Source of the DNA: CAVZCK01 sp963798805
GTDB lineage: Bacteria > Pseudomonadota > Alphaproteobacteria > Rhizobiales > Rhodomicrobiaceae
DNA length: 64,000 nucleotides
Direction of reading: 5' to 3'
Assembly (NCBI GenBank): GCA_963798805.1
Contig: CAWCVC010000002.1
Location: 682,001-746,000, forward strand
Part shown: positions 43,986-52,931 of the stretch, in pieces
Layout: every line of letters begins with the position of its first letter
How positions within the stretch are numbered: position 1 is the stretch's first letter
Position numbers and translations under genes: made by a program
The notes under the pieces: generated by a model
Database searches by the model: none
Told to the model about the DNA's origin: nothing
Seen by the model: only the letters and a program-made list of their open reading frames with translations

Positions 43986-45380
43986 GTGACCGACGATCCC
44001 ATCACCCGCCCGATCACCGAGCTGATGTCTGGCCTCATCTCCGGCGCGCTCACGAGTTCGGCGCTGGTCGAGAATGTCCTGGACCGAATTGAGGCCCTCG
44101 ATCCGAAACTCGAAAGCTTCGTCTGCGTCGCCGAGGACGCGCGCGCCCAGGCAGCTGCGGCCGATGCGGAGATCCGCGACGGGAAATGGCGCGGCCCCCT
44201 CCACGGCGTGCCTGTCGCGGTGAAGGACAATTACCTCACCCGCGACATGCCAACCCATGCCGGCACGGAAGCATCGGGGATCGCCTTCCCGATGCAGGAC
44301 TCGGCCGTCGCCGCGAAACTGCGCGCTGCGCGCGCCATCATCATCGGCAAGACGCGGATGCATGAATTCGCCTGGGGCAATGTCACGCCGCCGGCGAAGA
44401 ACCCATGGGACCTGACGCGCGTGCCCGGCGGCTCAAGCGGTGGCTCGGGCGCCATTGTGGCCGCCGGCATCGTGCCGGTGGCGATGGGCTCCGACACGGG
44501 CGGCTCGATCCGCATCCCCGCGGCCCTCTGTGGAACGGTCGGACTCAAGCCGACTTTCGGCCGCGTCAGCCGCGCCGGGATCGTGCCGCACAGCTGGTCG
44601 CTCGATCATGCCGGGCCGCTCTCCTACACCGTCGCCGACAGCGCCCATGTGCTGAATGCGATTTCCGGCCATGACCCGGCAGACCCCGGTTCGGCCCGTG
44701 AAAGCGTGCCGGATTTCACCGCGGCGCTCGGCCAGCCGATTGCCGGTTTGCGGATCGGCATCTGCAGGAACCATTTCTTCGGCCGCAATCAGGCCGATGT
44801 CGAGGCTGCCATCGAGGGCGCGATCCGCTTCTTCCGCGACACCGGCGCCAGCATCACCGAATTCGAGCTGCCGATCCTGGCCTATGGCCTGGGCGCGATC
44901 TTCGCCATCGAGCTGTCCTCCTCCACCGCCTATCACAGCCGCAATCTGGCGAGCGGCGCGGTGGCGGGTTTCACCGAGGATGTGCGCACTTTGGTCGAAA
45001 TGGGCCGGCTCGTCACCGGACCGGACTATCTCAAGGCCGAGCAGCTTCGCCGCGTATTGATCGACGATCTGGCGCGGGTCTTCGCCGATGTCGATGTGAT
45101 CCTCGGCCCGACTTGCCCGCTCACCGCCTGGCCGATCGGCGAATGGACGGTGCGCGTCGGCCCAGAGGATGAAAGCGTGCTCGCCGCCTCCTGGCGTCTC
45201 ACCTATCCGTGGAACCTTGCCGGCCTCCCCACGATTTCGCTGCCCTGCGGCTTCGATGCGGCCGGCCTGCCGATCGGGTTGCAGCTCGCCGGACGGCCTT
45301 TCGATGAGGAGACCGTCATCCGCGCCGCGGACGCCTATGAGCGTGTCCATGACTGGAAAGATATGCGCCCCGAACTCTGA
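43986..45380 (+). CDS. Amidase-signature enzyme (AtzE-like)
   Basis: A 464-residue amidase-signature hydrolase. The Ser-cisSer-Lys triad is complete: Lys in GVPVAVKDNYLT, the cis-serine in RVPGGSSGGSGAI and the nucleophile in SDTGGSIRIPAALCG. Together with the AtzG-like subunit it resembles AtzE-type carboxybiuret or N-carbamoyl hydrolases, but the AS family is too broad for a firm substrate. It lies in one operon with a Liv-type transporter and a nitrilase-fold enzyme. Confidence 0.85.
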   Translation: MTDDPITRPITELMSGLISGALTSSALVENVLDRIEALDPKLESFVCVAEDARAQAAAADAEIRDGKWRGPLHGVPVAVKDNYLTRDMPTHAGTEASGIAFPMQDSAVAAKLRAARAIIIGKTRMHEFAWGNVTPPAKNPWDLTRVPGGSSGGSGAIVAAGIVPVAMGSDTGGSIRIPAALCGTVGLKPTFGRVSRAGIVPHSWSLDHAGPLSYTVADSAHVLNAISGHDPADPGSARESVPDFTAALGQPIAGLRIGICRNHFFGRNQADVEAAIEGAIRFFRDTGASITEFELPILAYGLGAIFAIELSSSTAYHSRNLASGAVAGFTEDVRTLVEMGRLVTGPDYLKAEQLRRVLIDDLARVFADVDVILGPTCPLTAWPIGEWTVRVGPEDESVLAASWRLTYPWNLAGLPTISLPCGFDAAGLPIGLQLAGRPFDEETVIRAADAYERVHDWKDMRPEL

Positions 45381-45396
45381 GCACGAGAGCCAGCCC

Positions 45397-46278
45397 ATGC
45401 CGACCGACCCACACGCCGAAAGTCCGATCACCGTCGCCTGCATCCAGATGGAGCCGCGGATTGGCGAGAAGGAGACCAACGTCGCCCGCTCGCTTGAGAA
45501 GATCGCCGAGGCTGCGACCAAAGGCGCCAAGCTGATCGTGCTGCCGGAGCTGTGCAATTCCGGCTATGTCTTCGCCTCACGGCAGGAAGCCTTCGCTCTC
45601 GCCGAGCCGGTGCCGGACGGGCCGACCACGCAGGCCTGGCTGGGTGCCGCGCGCCAGCATGGGGCGGTGATCGTTGCCGGCATTTGCGAGCGGGCGGGCG
45701 ATGCTCTCTACAACAGCGCCGCCATCGTCGGGCCCGACGGCTTCATCGGCACTTACCGCAAGGTGCATCTCTGGGGCGCCGAGAACCTGTTTTTCGAGCC
45801 TGGCGATCTCGGCGTGCCGGTGTGGAAGACGGTGTTCGGGCGGATGGCCGCCGCGATCTGCTATGACGGCTGGTTTCCGGAGACCTATCGCCTCGCGGCG
45901 CTTCAGGGGGCCGACATTCTCTGCGTCCCGACCAACTGGGTGCCGATGCCCGATCAGCCGGCGAATATGATGATGATGGCCAATGTGCTGGCCATGGGCG
46001 GCGCGCATTCGAACAGCATGTATGTGGCCGCGGCCGACCGCGTTGGCACAGAGCGCGGCCAGCCCTTCCTCGGCTCGAGCCTGATCGTGAGCCACACCGG
46101 CTTCCCGCTCGCCGGTCCGGCCAGCGCGACGGAGGAAGCGATCATCTACGCCGAGGTCAATCTGTCCGACGCCCGGCGTAAGCGCGTCTTGAACAGCTTC
46201 AATCAGCCGCTGCGCGACCGCCGTATCGACGTCTATGACGAGATGCTCGGCTCGGGCGTCAAACGGGGCTGGTACTGA
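45397..46278 (+). CDS. Nitrilase-superfamily amidohydrolase (carbon-nitrogen hydrolase)
   Basis: A 293-residue enzyme with the Glu-Lys-Cys triad: VLPELCNSGYVF, TYRKVHLWGAENLFFEPG and AAAICYDGWFPETYR. It is in the N-carbamoyl-D-amino acid/beta-ureidopropionase-like part of the superfamily. It ends the Liv-DUF1028-amidase operon; a strong bidirectional terminator follows. It probably releases ammonia or carbamate from the product of the amidase. Confidence 0.85.
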   Translation: MPTDPHAESPITVACIQMEPRIGEKETNVARSLEKIAEAATKGAKLIVLPELCNSGYVFASRQEAFALAEPVPDGPTTQAWLGAARQHGAVIVAGICERAGDALYNSAAIVGPDGFIGTYRKVHLWGAENLFFEPGDLGVPVWKTVFGRMAAAICYDGWFPETYRLAALQGADILCVPTNWVPMPDQPANMMMMANVLAMGGAHSNSMYVAAADRVGTERGQPFLGSSLIVSHTGFPLAGPASATEEAIIYAEVNLSDARRKRVLNSFNQPLRDRRIDVYDEMLGSGVKRGWY

Positions 46279-46322
46279 TCCGTTTATCCTAGCCGGCGAC
46301 AAGGTGAGCGACGTCCAAACGA

Positions 46323-46348
46323 AAAACGGCCTCCCAAGAGGCCGTTTT
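46323..46348. terminator. Bidirectional rho-independent terminator
   Basis: AAAACGGCCTC and GAGGCCGTTTT form an 11-bp stem with a CCAA loop. The A and T runs at its ends make it work on both strands. It separates the nitrilase-fold gene (plus) from the convergent cysteine-rich protein gene (minus). Confidence 0.9.
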
Positions 46349-46371
46349 CTTGCGTGATATGGCGCGATGCG

Positions 46372-46752
46372 TCAGTCGCAGCCGTGATATCTGAGACAGC
46401 CATAGAAGCGGTCGCTACCCCGGTCCCAACGATCGCCGCATTCCTCGCGCCAGCGGTGGCAATAGCCCTCCTCATGGTGTCCTCTGAACCGTATGTAGGA
46501 GTCGAAACAGCCATGCTCTCTCATGCAGGCGCGGAATTCCGGCCCGTTATCGGAAAAATGGCGGCACCGGAAATATTGATGCACGCAGTAATCGCCATCG
46601 TCGACCCGCGTCAGCGGCGTGGACTGGCCGGCCAGATCCTTGAATGCGGGAAGCGCCGAAGACTGTTCAGCGGCGGATGCGCCGGTCGCTGCGAAGCCGA
46701 GCGCGGACAGACAAAGCACAAGCCCAAAAAGGGCAGTCACAACTTTCTTCAT
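46372..46752 (-). CDS. Small secreted cysteine-rich protein
   Basis: A 126-residue protein with a clear signal peptide (MKKVVTALFGLVLCLSALGF, cleavage near GASA-AE). The mature part has two similar modules with four cysteines each: YCVHQYFRCRHF to FRACMREHGC, and YCHRWREECGDR to FYGCLRYHGC. The spacing suggests two small disulfide-knotted repeats in the periplasm. I do not recognise the family. It is rich in His, Arg and aromatic residues. ATG 46752 was chosen because the signal peptide starts there. No operon partner is visible. Confidence 0.75.
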   Translation of the reverse strand: MKKVVTALFGLVLCLSALGFAATGASAAEQSSALPAFKDLAGQSTPLTRVDDGDYCVHQYFRCRHFSDNGPEFRACMREHGCFDSYIRFRGHHEEGYCHRWREECGDRWDRGSDRFYGCLRYHGCD

Positions 46753-47123
46753 GCAATAACTCCCTTCTAATCGCTCACCGTTGATACCGGCGCTACGGCA
46801 CCCGGCCGCAATGGGCGGACAAGGGGCGCCGGATTTCCAACACACGTTCGTGCCTCTCGGGTCCTGTTTTGAATGCGCAGTATGCGAGGGGCCGTGACGA
46901 GAGCGCCAAATTAGGGCTCGTCTCGTGAATGCTTAATGAATTGCATTCGGCCTGAAAATCGGCAGCCTTACGGATGGATGCGGCACGCGCCGTCGGCCCG
47001 AAAGCGCCCGAAAACTGTGAAAAGCGCTCTATATTTCGGGCGCGCGGCACCTTAACATAACGGCGATTGCGGCGCTCCCGGCTCTGCGGCGCGCCGAAGG
47101 CAAGGTGACCTTAGGATTCGCCC
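46753..47123. other. Intergenic stretch with one inverted repeat
   Basis: No gene is seen. GAATGC (46927-46932) and GCATTC (46943-46948) form an inverted repeat with a 10-bp spacer within a relatively AT-rich patch. It could be an operator or promoter region for the acyl-CoA dehydrogenase gene or the cysteine-rich protein gene, which diverge from here. Confidence 0.35.
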
Positions 47124-48350
47124 ATGACCGCCCCCAAACCCGAACAAAACAAAGACACTCCCGCGGCCTCGCGCATTCCGAGCGGCTGGGACGATCTCCT
47201 GCTCCTCGACGACCAGTTGACCGAAGAGGAGCGCTTGGTGCGCAACACCGCCCGCGGCTATGCCCAGGACAAGCTGATGCCGCGGGTGATGAGCGCCTAT
47301 CGCGACGAGCGCTTCGACCGTGAGATCATGCAGGAGATGGGCACGCTCGGTCTGCTCGGGCCGACGATCCCCGAAACCTATGGCGGGGCCGGGCTCGGCT
47401 ATGTCGCATACGGCCTTGCAGCGCGGGAGGTCGAGCGGGTCGACTCCGGCTACCGCTCGGCCATGAGCGTACAGTCGTCGCTGGTGATGTATCCGATCCA
47501 CGCCTATGGCAGCGAGGAGCAGCGCCAGAAATATCTTTATAAGCTGGCGACAGGAGAATGGGTCGGATGCTTCGGCCTGACCGAGCCCGATGCCGGCTCC
47601 GATCCGGGCGGCATGCGCACGCGCGCCGAGAAGGTCGATGGCGGCTACAGGCTGACAGGCGCCAAGACCTGGATCAGCAACAGCCCGATCGCCGATGTTG
47701 CCGTCGTCTGGGCGAAATCGGCCGCGCATGGGGACAAGATTCGCGGCTTTCTGGTCGAGCGCGGCACGCCCGGCTTCTCCACGCCGAAAATCGAAGGCAA
47801 GCTGTCGCTGCGCGCCTCGATCACCGGCGAGATCGTGCTCGATGAGGTGGTGGTTCCCGCAGAGAACCTTCTGCCCAATGTCTCGGAACTCAAGGGACCC
47901 TTCGGCTGCCTCAACCGGGCCCGCTATGGTATCGCCTGGGGCGCACTCGGCGCGGCGGAATTCTGCTGGCACGCGGCCCGCAACTACACGCTGGAGCGCA
48001 AGCAGTTCGGCCGGCCGCTGGCCGCCACCCAGCTCATTCAGAAGAAGCTCGCCGACATGCAGACCGAGATCACCATCGGCCTGCAGGCCTGCCTGCGCGC
48101 CGGACGGCTGTTCGACGAGGACCGGCTCGCGCCCGAGGCGATCTCCATGCTGAAGCGCAATAGCTGCGGCAAGGCGCTCGCCATTGCGCGCGACGCCCGC
48201 GACATGCATGGCGGCAACGGCATTTCCGAGGAATATCACGTCATCCGCGTTGCCCACAATCTGGAGACGGTGAACACCTATGAGGGTACGCACGACATTC
48301 ACGCCCTGATCTTGGGACGCGCCCAGACAGGGATCCAGGCATTCTTCTAG
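47124..48350 (+). CDS. gcdH: Glutaryl-CoA dehydrogenase
   Basis: A 408-residue acyl-CoA dehydrogenase. GCDH-type features are GCFGLTEPDAGSDPGGMRTRAE (FAD and substrate region), KTWISNSPIADVAVVWAK, ARYGIAWGALGAAEFC, ERKQFGRPLAATQLIQKKLADM and the C-terminal NTYEGTHDIHALILGR, with the catalytic glutamate in YEGT. It oxidises and decarboxylates glutaryl-CoA to crotonyl-CoA. The CaiB-type transferase at 51744 is the type that makes glutaryl-CoA, so the two genes are probably one function separated by a transporter and an IS element. Confidence 0.88.
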   Translation: MTAPKPEQNKDTPAASRIPSGWDDLLLLDDQLTEEERLVRNTARGYAQDKLMPRVMSAYRDERFDREIMQEMGTLGLLGPTIPETYGGAGLGYVAYGLAAREVERVDSGYRSAMSVQSSLVMYPIHAYGSEEQRQKYLYKLATGEWVGCFGLTEPDAGSDPGGMRTRAEKVDGGYRLTGAKTWISNSPIADVAVVWAKSAAHGDKIRGFLVERGTPGFSTPKIEGKLSLRASITGEIVLDEVVVPAENLLPNVSELKGPFGCLNRARYGIAWGALGAAEFCWHAARNYTLERKQFGRPLAATQLIQKKLADMQTEITIGLQACLRAGRLFDEDRLAPEAISMLKRNSCGKALAIARDARDMHGGNGISEEYHVIRVAHNLETVNTYEGTHDIHALILGRAQTGIQAFF

Positions 48351-48422
48351 CCGCTTTTTCACGGGGCGAACTCGCCTGCGCGGGACGAGTTTTTCGATCG
48401 GCACTCATAGCGGGATAGAGCA

Positions 48423-49895
48423 TTGCAAGATCCGAAGAAAAGCAATCTCGGCGACCACCGGCCGCCCACGGCCGTAACCACGCTCGTTCCGGCCCGGCTC
48501 GACCGGCTGCCCTGGAGCCGCTTTCACACAATGATCGTCATCGCCCTCGGGGTGACCTGGATCCTCGACGGTCTCGAGGTCACCTTGAAGGGCGCCATCA
48601 GCGGCGTGCTTCAGGAGCCGCAGACGCTACATTTTTCGAGCGCCGAAATCGGCCTGATCGCCTCTTTCTATCTGGCCGGCGCGGTGGTGGGCTCGCTGTT
48701 CTTCGGATATCTCACCGACCGCTTCGGGAGAAAGCGGCTCTTCTTCATTACGCTCAGCATCTATCTGATCGGCGTGCTGCTGACGGCGTTCTCCTGGAAT
48801 TTGTGGAGCTTCATTGTCTTCCGCTTCATCACTGGCTCCGGCATCGGCGGGGAGTATGCGGCCATCAACTCCGCCATTGATGAGCTGATCCCGGCGCGTT
48901 TGCGCGGCCGCATCGATCTCTATATCAACGGCTCCTACTGGGTCGGTGCCGCTATCGGCTCGCTCGCGACAATCGCGCTGCTCGATCCTAACCTGCTTCC
49001 CGTCGATCTCGGCTGGCGGGTCGGCTTCGGCATTGGCGCCGTGCTCGGGCTCGGCATCCTTCTGGTGCGGCGGCACGTGCCGGAAAGCCCGCGCTGGCTG
49101 ATGACGCACGGCTATGAGGAGGAGGCCGAGCGCGTCGTTAGTCAGGTCGAGAAAGAGGTGGAAGAGACGACCGGCAAGCCGCTGCCGCCGCTCCCGGCCC
49201 ATGCGGCGATCACCATCTATCCGCGCCACCATTTCGGCTTCAGGGTCATCATCGAGACCATGTTCAGGCGCTATCCGAAGCGTTCCATTCTCGGCCTGTC
49301 GCTGATGGTCTCGCAGGCCTTTCTCTACAATGCGATCTTCTTCACCTACGCGCTCGTGCTGACGCGCTTCTATCAGGTGCCGTCGAGCCAGACCGGTCTC
49401 TATCTCTTGCCCTTCGCCATCAGTAATTTTGTCGGCGTGCTGGTGCTCGGATCGCTGTTCGACACGATCGGCCGCCGCCAGATGATCAGCAGCACCTATG
49501 CGATTGCCGCCTTGCTGCTTTTGATCACCGGCTATCTGTTTTCCCAGGATGTGCTGACCGCGGTGACGCAGACGGCGCTGTGGACGGTGATTTTCTTCTT
49601 CGCCTCGCCGGCCGCCAGCGCCGCCTATCTGACCGTCAGCGAGATCTTCCCGCTGGAGATGCGGGCGCTGGCGATCGCGCTGTTCTACGCCATCGGGACG
49701 GGAACCGGCGGCGTGCTGGCGCCATGGATTTTCGGCACACTGATCGGCACCGGCTCGCGCACCGATGTGTTCTACGGCTATCTCTTTGCCGCCGCGCTGA
49801 TGTTTGGCGCAGCCCTGGTCGAGGTTGCCTATGGCGTCCGGGCCGAGCGCCGCAGCCTGGAGGAGATCGCCGAGCCGCTTTCGGTGAAGGCTTGA
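48423..49895 (+). CDS. MFS transporter (sugar/organic acid:H+ symporter type)
   Basis: A 490-residue MFS protein with twelve segments. It has the signature loop GYLTDRFGRKRLFFI, a second LFDTIGRRQMIS loop in the C-terminal half, and FITGSGIGGEYAAINSAIDELIP typical of the sugar/aromatic acid porter group. The start is TTG 48423; no suitable ATG lies before the first segment. Position next to glutaryl-CoA dehydrogenase suggests uptake of a dicarboxylate or aromatic acid, which is unproven. Confidence 0.8.
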   Translation: MQDPKKSNLGDHRPPTAVTTLVPARLDRLPWSRFHTMIVIALGVTWILDGLEVTLKGAISGVLQEPQTLHFSSAEIGLIASFYLAGAVVGSLFFGYLTDRFGRKRLFFITLSIYLIGVLLTAFSWNLWSFIVFRFITGSGIGGEYAAINSAIDELIPARLRGRIDLYINGSYWVGAAIGSLATIALLDPNLLPVDLGWRVGFGIGAVLGLGILLVRRHVPESPRWLMTHGYEEEAERVVSQVEKEVEETTGKPLPPLPAHAAITIYPRHHFGFRVIIETMFRRYPKRSILGLSLMVSQAFLYNAIFFTYALVLTRFYQVPSSQTGLYLLPFAISNFVGVLVLGSLFDTIGRRQMISSTYAIAALLLLITGYLFSQDVLTAVTQTALWTVIFFFASPAASAAYLTVSEIFPLEMRALAIALFYAIGTGTGGVLAPWIFGTLIGTGSRTDVFYGYLFAAALMFGAALVEVAYGVRAERRSLEEIAEPLSVKA

Positions 49896-50138
49896 GGCGG
49901 TCGGCGCACGGCGTCAGGCGAGCAGCGCGTAGAGTGAGGTCTCGATCTTCGATGAGTCCTCGTTCCAGTCGCCATAGATTTCCCAATTGACGCCGGCGAG
50001 CGGCAGCTTCTCGGCCGCGCACCAGCCGAGCAGCGTGTTCCAGGCGCCGGGAAGGCCATCATAATCGCCGACCAGGACGAAATGCGCGGCACGCCCGCCC
50101 GGCAATGCGGACGGCACCACCTCGCCTAGTGCACTGAC

Positions 50139-51231
50139 TTAATCAGATGGTGCAGGCAGGCGCTTGAGTTTGCCGAAAATTTCTTTGGCGGATTTCGTCC
50201 AGACAAAGGGCTTGGGGTGACCGTTGTGATCGCGGATGTAGCGGCGGATGGCATCTTCCAATTCGGCGACGGATTTGAAGACGCCGCGACGGATGCGCCT
50301 TCGGGTGATGACTGAGAAGAAGCCCTCGACGGCGTTGAGCCAGAGCCTGTCCCCGCGAAGGCGGGGAATGCGGATGTGGGCGTGAAGTGGAAGACCCAGC
50401 GCGGATTGTCGGCCAGCCATTGCTTGACCTTGGGATGCTTGTGGGTGGCGTAATTGTCGAGGATGGCATGGATGACCTTTCCCGCCGGAACGGCGCGCTC
50501 CACCGCATTGAGGAACTTGATAAACTCCTGATGCCGGTGCTTTTGCATGCAACGCCCCAACACGGTGCCATCGAGAATATTGAGCGCGGCGAACAGGGTG
50601 GTGGTGCCATTCCGCTTATAATCGTGGGTCATGGTTGCGCATTTGCCGGGCTTCAGCGGAAGGCCGGGTTGCGTGCGATCGAGCGCCTGAATTTGGCTTT
50701 TCTCATCGATGGACAGCACCACGGCATGACAGGGCGGCTCCATGTACAGGCCGACGACATCCTCCACTTTCGCGGCAAAGGCGGGATCGTTGGACATCTT
50801 GAAGTGCGTAAGCGGTGAGGTTGAAGGCGATGCCCATCCCAGATGCGTTGCACCGTCCGCAAGCTGACGCCGACAGCCTTGGCGACCGCCCGGCCGGTCC
50901 AATGCGTCGCGTTATGGGGTGGCTCGGAGCATGGCAGCGCCAGCACCCTGGCCACGGTCTCCAACTGAACAGGGGCTTTACCCGGCTTGCGCGTCTTGTC
51001 CCGCAAGAGGCCATCCACCCCTTGCTCGGCATATCGCAACTGCCAGCGCCACACCGCCGGGCGACTGCCACCGATCTGCCTCGCCACCTCCAGAACGGGC
51101 AGCCTGTCTGCCGAAAGAAGAACGATCCGTGCCCGCTGGACGTGCTTCTGCGCGCTGTTGCGATCCTCAATAACCGCCGCCAAACGCGCGCGGTCCTCAG
51201 AGGCGATGATGATGCTGACGGTTTGTGCCAT
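50139..51231 (-). pseudogene. IS630-family transposase, frameshifted twice
   Basis: From ATG 51231 the N-terminal helix-turn-helix region reads ARIVLLSADRLPVLEVARQI and RPAVWRWQLRYAEQGVDGLL. One base is missing near 50815, after which FKMSNDPAFAAKVEDVVGLY continues in another frame. The DDE residues lie in LSIDEKSQIQALDR, ILDNYATHKHPKVKQWL and WLNAVEGFFSVITRRRIRRG. Between the last two a palindromic insertion of about 23 bp (50347-50369) shifts the frame again. The product ends KLKRLPAPSD. No active transposase can be made from this copy without recoding. Confidence 0.85.
50347..50369. repeat. REP-like palindrome inserted in the transposase gene
   Basis: CCCCGC GAAG GCGGGG forms a 6-bp stem with a 4-nt loop (50351-50366). 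The transposase would read TSASWLNAVEG without it; with it about 23 bp are added and the frame is lost. This hairpin resembles the CCCCGCGAAGGCGGGG repeats scattered in many alphaproteobacterial genomes. Confidence 0.6.
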
Positions 51232-51743
51232 ATCAGCAGAATCGCACGAACTAGGCCGCGTGTGAATCCTCTGTTTGCGTCAGTGCACTAGCGGTGCGAA
51301 GTTGCGCGAGACGATCACGCCGGGCTCCATCTCGAGCAGGCCGCCGGAGGGCGGACGCCAGAGCGTGCAGGTCTGACGGAGCGGCCCGACATTGAGCGAG
51401 GGCAGGGCGGCATTGAGCTTGGCCCGCGACGAGCGCTGCGTTTCCGGCAGTTTGCTCATCGGCGATCTTACCTTGACGACGGCGGTGAGCTGGCGCTCGG
51501 TTGTCACGATGCTGCACTCGCGGGGCTTGGTGCTGGTCGCGGTCATCTTTGTCCTGCCTCCATTGATTCGCATTGCACTCCGTCGGCCATAGGACGAACA
51601 AGCCTGCCCCGATCCGACAACATGCCGGAATTCTCCCGCCAGCCTCTTTGCGGATCGACCACCGGCGGAAAGATCAAGCGAAAGTGCCTCGACATCGCCC
51701 CGCCAAATGCATTATCGCCTCTTGGTAGAATGAAGAGCGTGCA

Positions 51744-52931
51744 ATGGAAAATCCTCTCGCAGGGTTAAAAGTTCTTGAGCTGGCCCGCATTCTCGCCGGG
51801 CCTTGGGCGGCGCAGCTTCTCGCCGATCTCGGCGCGGATGTGATCAAGGTCGAGCGTCCCGGCGCGGGCGACGATACGCGCGGCTGGGGACCGCCTTTCG
51901 TGACCGGAGCGGAGGGCGACAATCTGTCGGCCGGCTATTTTCACGCCACCAATCGCGGCAAAGGCTCAGTGACGCTCGATTTCGAGAGCGAGGAGGGGCG
52001 CGAAGCAATCCGCGTGCTCGCTGCTAAGTCCGACATTCTCATCGAGAATTTCAAAGTCGGCGGCCTGAAGAAATACGGGCTCGATTATGAGAGTGTCAAA
52101 GCGGTCAATCCGCGCCTCATCTATTGCTCGATCACCGGCTTCGGCCAGACCGGACCCTATGCCGGGCGCGCAGGCTACGATTTCCTGATCCAGGGCATGG
52201 GCGGGCTGATGAGCCTGACGGGCGAGCCGGACGGTGAGCCGATGAAGGTCGGCGTCGCGGTTGCCGACATCGTCACCGGCCTTTACGCCTCGAACGCGAT
52301 TCTCGCGGCTCTGCGCCGCCGCGACGCAACAGGGCAGGGCGCCCATATCGACATGGCGCTGCTCGACTGCCAGATCGCCATGCTCGGCCATCAGGCCATG
52401 AACTATCTGGTGTCGGGCAAATCGCCGCCGCGGCTCGGCAACGGCCATCCGAACATCGTGCCCTATCAGGTGTTTCCCGCCGCCGACGGCCATCTGATCA
52501 TCGCGGTCGGCAATGACTCGCAATTTGCAAAGCTCTGCGAGGTGCTCGGCGCGGATGATCTTGCGGCGAGCGAGAGCTACCGCAAGAATGAGGGCCGGGT
52601 TCATCACCGCCACGCTCTATGCGCCCGGATAGCGGAGCTGACCTCGCTCTGGCAGCGCGATGAGCTGCTGGCGCGGCTGGAGGCGCGCAGCATCCCCGCC
52701 GGGCCGATCAACGACCTCGCCGACGTATTCGCCGACGCCCAGGTTGAGGCGCGCGGCATCCGCAGGGAATTCGAGGACGAGGCGGGCCGCGTGCCCACGG
52801 TGGCTTGCCCGATCGTCATCGACGGTGTGAGGATGATGGCGCCGAAGCGCAGCCCGCGGCTCGGCGAGCATAATGAGGAGGTGCTGTCCGCGCTTCGCGC
52901 GCCGGACGGCGGCAAGGAGAGCCATGACTGA
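51744..52931 (+). CDS. CaiB/BaiF-family CoA-transferase, probably dicarboxylate (glutarate) type
   Basis: A 395-residue family III CoA-transferase: LKVLELARILAGPWAAQLLADLGADVIKVERP, NRGKGSVTLDFESEEG, LIENFKVGGLKKYGLDY, and RLIYCSITGFGQTGPYAGR with the conserved aspartate region YDFLIQGMGG. Members next to gcdH genes are commonly succinyl-CoA:glutarate CoA-transferases; here gcdH lies 3.4 kb upstream on the same strand. The ThDP enzyme gene overlaps its end by eight bases. Confidence 0.85.
   Translation: MENPLAGLKVLELARILAGPWAAQLLADLGADVIKVERPGAGDDTRGWGPPFVTGAEGDNLSAGYFHATNRGKGSVTLDFESEEGREAIRVLAAKSDILIENFKVGGLKKYGLDYESVKAVNPRLIYCSITGFGQTGPYAGRAGYDFLIQGMGGLMSLTGEPDGEPMKVGVAVADIVTGLYASNAILAALRRRDATGQGAHIDMALLDCQIAMLGHQAMNYLVSGKSPPRLGNGHPNIVPYQVFPAADGHLIIAVGNDSQFAKLCEVLGADDLAASESYRKNEGRVHHRHALCARIAELTSLWQRDELLARLEARSIPAGPINDLADVFADAQVEARGIRREFEDEAGRVPTVACPIVIDGVRMMAPKRSPRLGEHNEEVLSALRAPDGGKESHD

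Larger units (their letters stand above)
50126..51291. mobile_element. IS630-type insertion sequence
   Basis: An element of about 1.16 kb bounded by 13-bp inverted repeats, CTAGTGCACTGAC at the left and its complement at the right, with CTAG (or TA) as duplicated target. It carries one transposase gene on the minus strand with two frame disruptions, so this copy is defective. The insertion into the GyrI-like gene restores that gene's frame precisely when removed, which defines the target. The outer CTAGTG is shared with the double-hairpin repeats in this window. Confidence 0.85.
49914..51546 (-). pseudogene. GyrI-like/AraC effector-binding domain protein interrupted by an IS630-type element
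   Basis: The N-terminal part runs from ATG 51546 (ECSIVTTERQLTAVVKVRSP to EPGVIVSRNFAP). The C-terminal part (GEVVPSALPGGRAAHFVLVG to WEIYGDWNEDSSKIETSLYA) ends at 49914. They are separated by the IS at 50126-51291. If the element and one CTAG copy are removed, the reading RNFAPLGEVVPSA is restored in frame, giving an intact protein of about 155 residues of the GyrI-like small-molecule-binding domain family. Confidence 0.85.
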
